A stretch of DNA of 24,870 bases from JAVZLH01 sp049700435 (lineage in GTDB: Archaea > Thermoproteota > Bathyarchaeia > Bathyarchaeales > Bathycorpusculaceae). Within the stretch, counting starts at the first letter, position 1. Each line of letters starts with the position of its first letter. Shown piece after piece: positions 24,460-24,870 of the stretch. The position numbers and the translations under genes were made by a program. The notes under the pieces were generated by a model. That model searched no databases and was not told the DNA's origin. It worked only from the letters and a program-made list of their open reading frames with translations. The stretch is taken from the NCBI GenBank assembly GCA_049700435.1, contig JBNAVK010000020.1, forward strand, positions 1 to 24,870, read 5' to 3'.

Positions 24460-24870
24460 ATGAACGCAGTGAACATCAGTGAAAAAATTTTAGCAAAAGC
24501 CTCTGGAAAAAAGAACGTAAGCCCAGGAGAAATTGTGGAAGCCAAAGTGGACATGGCGATGATTAACGAGATAACTGGTCCCTTAGCAATTGAAGCCTTC
24601 CACAAAATTGGGGTTAAAAAAGTTTGGGACAACAAGCGAATCGTGATGGTTTTAGACCATCAAGTTCCAGCAGACTCTGTCAAATCAGCGGAGCTTCACA
24701 AAATAATGAGAGAATTCGCTAAAGAACAGCAGATTCCAAACTTTTATGATGTGGGATTCGGCGGTGTTTGCCACCAAGTTATGGTTGAGAAGGGGCATGT
24801 GAGACCCGGCGAGTTGATTGTTGGGGCGGATTCCCACACGTGCACTTACGGCGCTCTAGGAGCATTCGGA
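24460..24870 (+). CDS. leuC: 3-isopropylmalate dehydratase-type large subunit (right paralogue), 3' end beyond window
   Basis: The first 137 codons of a second LeuC/homoaconitase-type gene, open to the window edge. ISEKILAKASGKKNVSPGEIV, INEITGPLAIEAF, DHQVPADSVKSAE and GADSHTCTYGALGAFG match the archaeal isopropylmalate isomerase/homoaconitase group closely. The iron-sulfur cysteines lie further on and are not in view. ATG 24460 is the likely start (GTG 24469 is possible); only a weak GGAAG precedes it. Position after ilvC makes this copy the better candidate for true leucine isopropylmalate isomerase. It would need a LeuD, either a neighbour beyond the edge or the one at the left end of this window. 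Confidence 0.9.
   Translation, partial: MNAVNISEKILAKASGKKNVSPGEIVEAKVDMAMINEITGPLAIEAFHKIGVKKVWDNKRIVMVLDHQVPADSVKSAELHKIMREFAKEQQIPNFYDVGFGGVCHQVMVEKGHVRPGELIVGADSHTCTYGALGAFG

Noticed and set aside
1..24870. tRNA/rRNA genes, CRISPR repeats, insertion sequences or attachment sites
   Set aside because: No cloverleaf, regularly spaced repeats, transposase motifs or terminal repeats were seen by eye; intergenic space is also very small.

Overview
This window is one dense block of amino-acid biosynthesis genes from an archaeon. The archaeal assignment rests on several observations. Genes start at ATG, GTG or TTG and are packed into overlapping operons. A-rich TATA-like boxes lie about 25 bp before the likely transcript starts. 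The regulators are an Lrp/AsnC protein, an ACT-domain protein and a winged-helix protein. Lysine is made by the LL-diaminopimelate aminotransferase route, and Arg (AGA/AGG) and Ile (ATA) codon use looks archaeal. My best guess is an uncultured member of the Bathyarchaeia/TACK group, but that is an inference from protein style and not proven here. I see no rRNA, tRNA, CRISPR array, transposase or phage gene.

Layout: (1) 1-1761, minus strand: leuD (cut by the window edge) and leuC, an isopropylmalate-isomerase-type pair. (2) 1822-2520, minus: an ACT-domain protein, divergent from an arginine/carbamoyl-phosphate operon. (3) 2596-9721, plus: argG-argH-carA-carB, nearly gapless. (4) 9718-11289, minus: asd preceded by an Lrp/AsnC regulator. 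(5) 11466-17785, plus: dapA-dapB-lysC-lysA-dapF-dapL. With asd this covers every step from aspartate to lysine. (6) 17782-18630, minus: pheA (prephenate dehydratase). (7) 18811-24870, plus: a leuA-type synthase, an unrecognised winged-helix protein, ilvB-ilvN-ilvC, and the start of a second leuC-type gene that runs off the right edge.

CarA/CarB supply carbamoyl phosphate for arginine and pyrimidines, and ArgG/ArgH finish arginine. Asd and LysC feed aspartate semialdehyde to DapA/B/L/F and LysA. IlvB/N/C and LeuA/C/D belong to valine, isoleucine and leucine synthesis. Each block has a candidate regulator beside it: the ACT protein for arg/car, Lrp for lysine, and the winged-helix protein for leucine/ilv.

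The points most worth checking are: a leuA-type gene with no canonical in-frame start, which one extra T near 18819-18820 would explain; a perfect 9-bp inverted repeat in the ACT/argG divergent promoter; an Lrp-type palindrome in front of asd; two distinct LeuC paralogues with an unusual substrate loop in the left LeuD; a structured 176-nt leader before ilvB; and the uncharacterised winged-helix gene inside the leucine/ilv block. Enzyme identities are secure. Substrates of the LeuA/LeuC/LeuD-type proteins and all regulatory roles are inferences.
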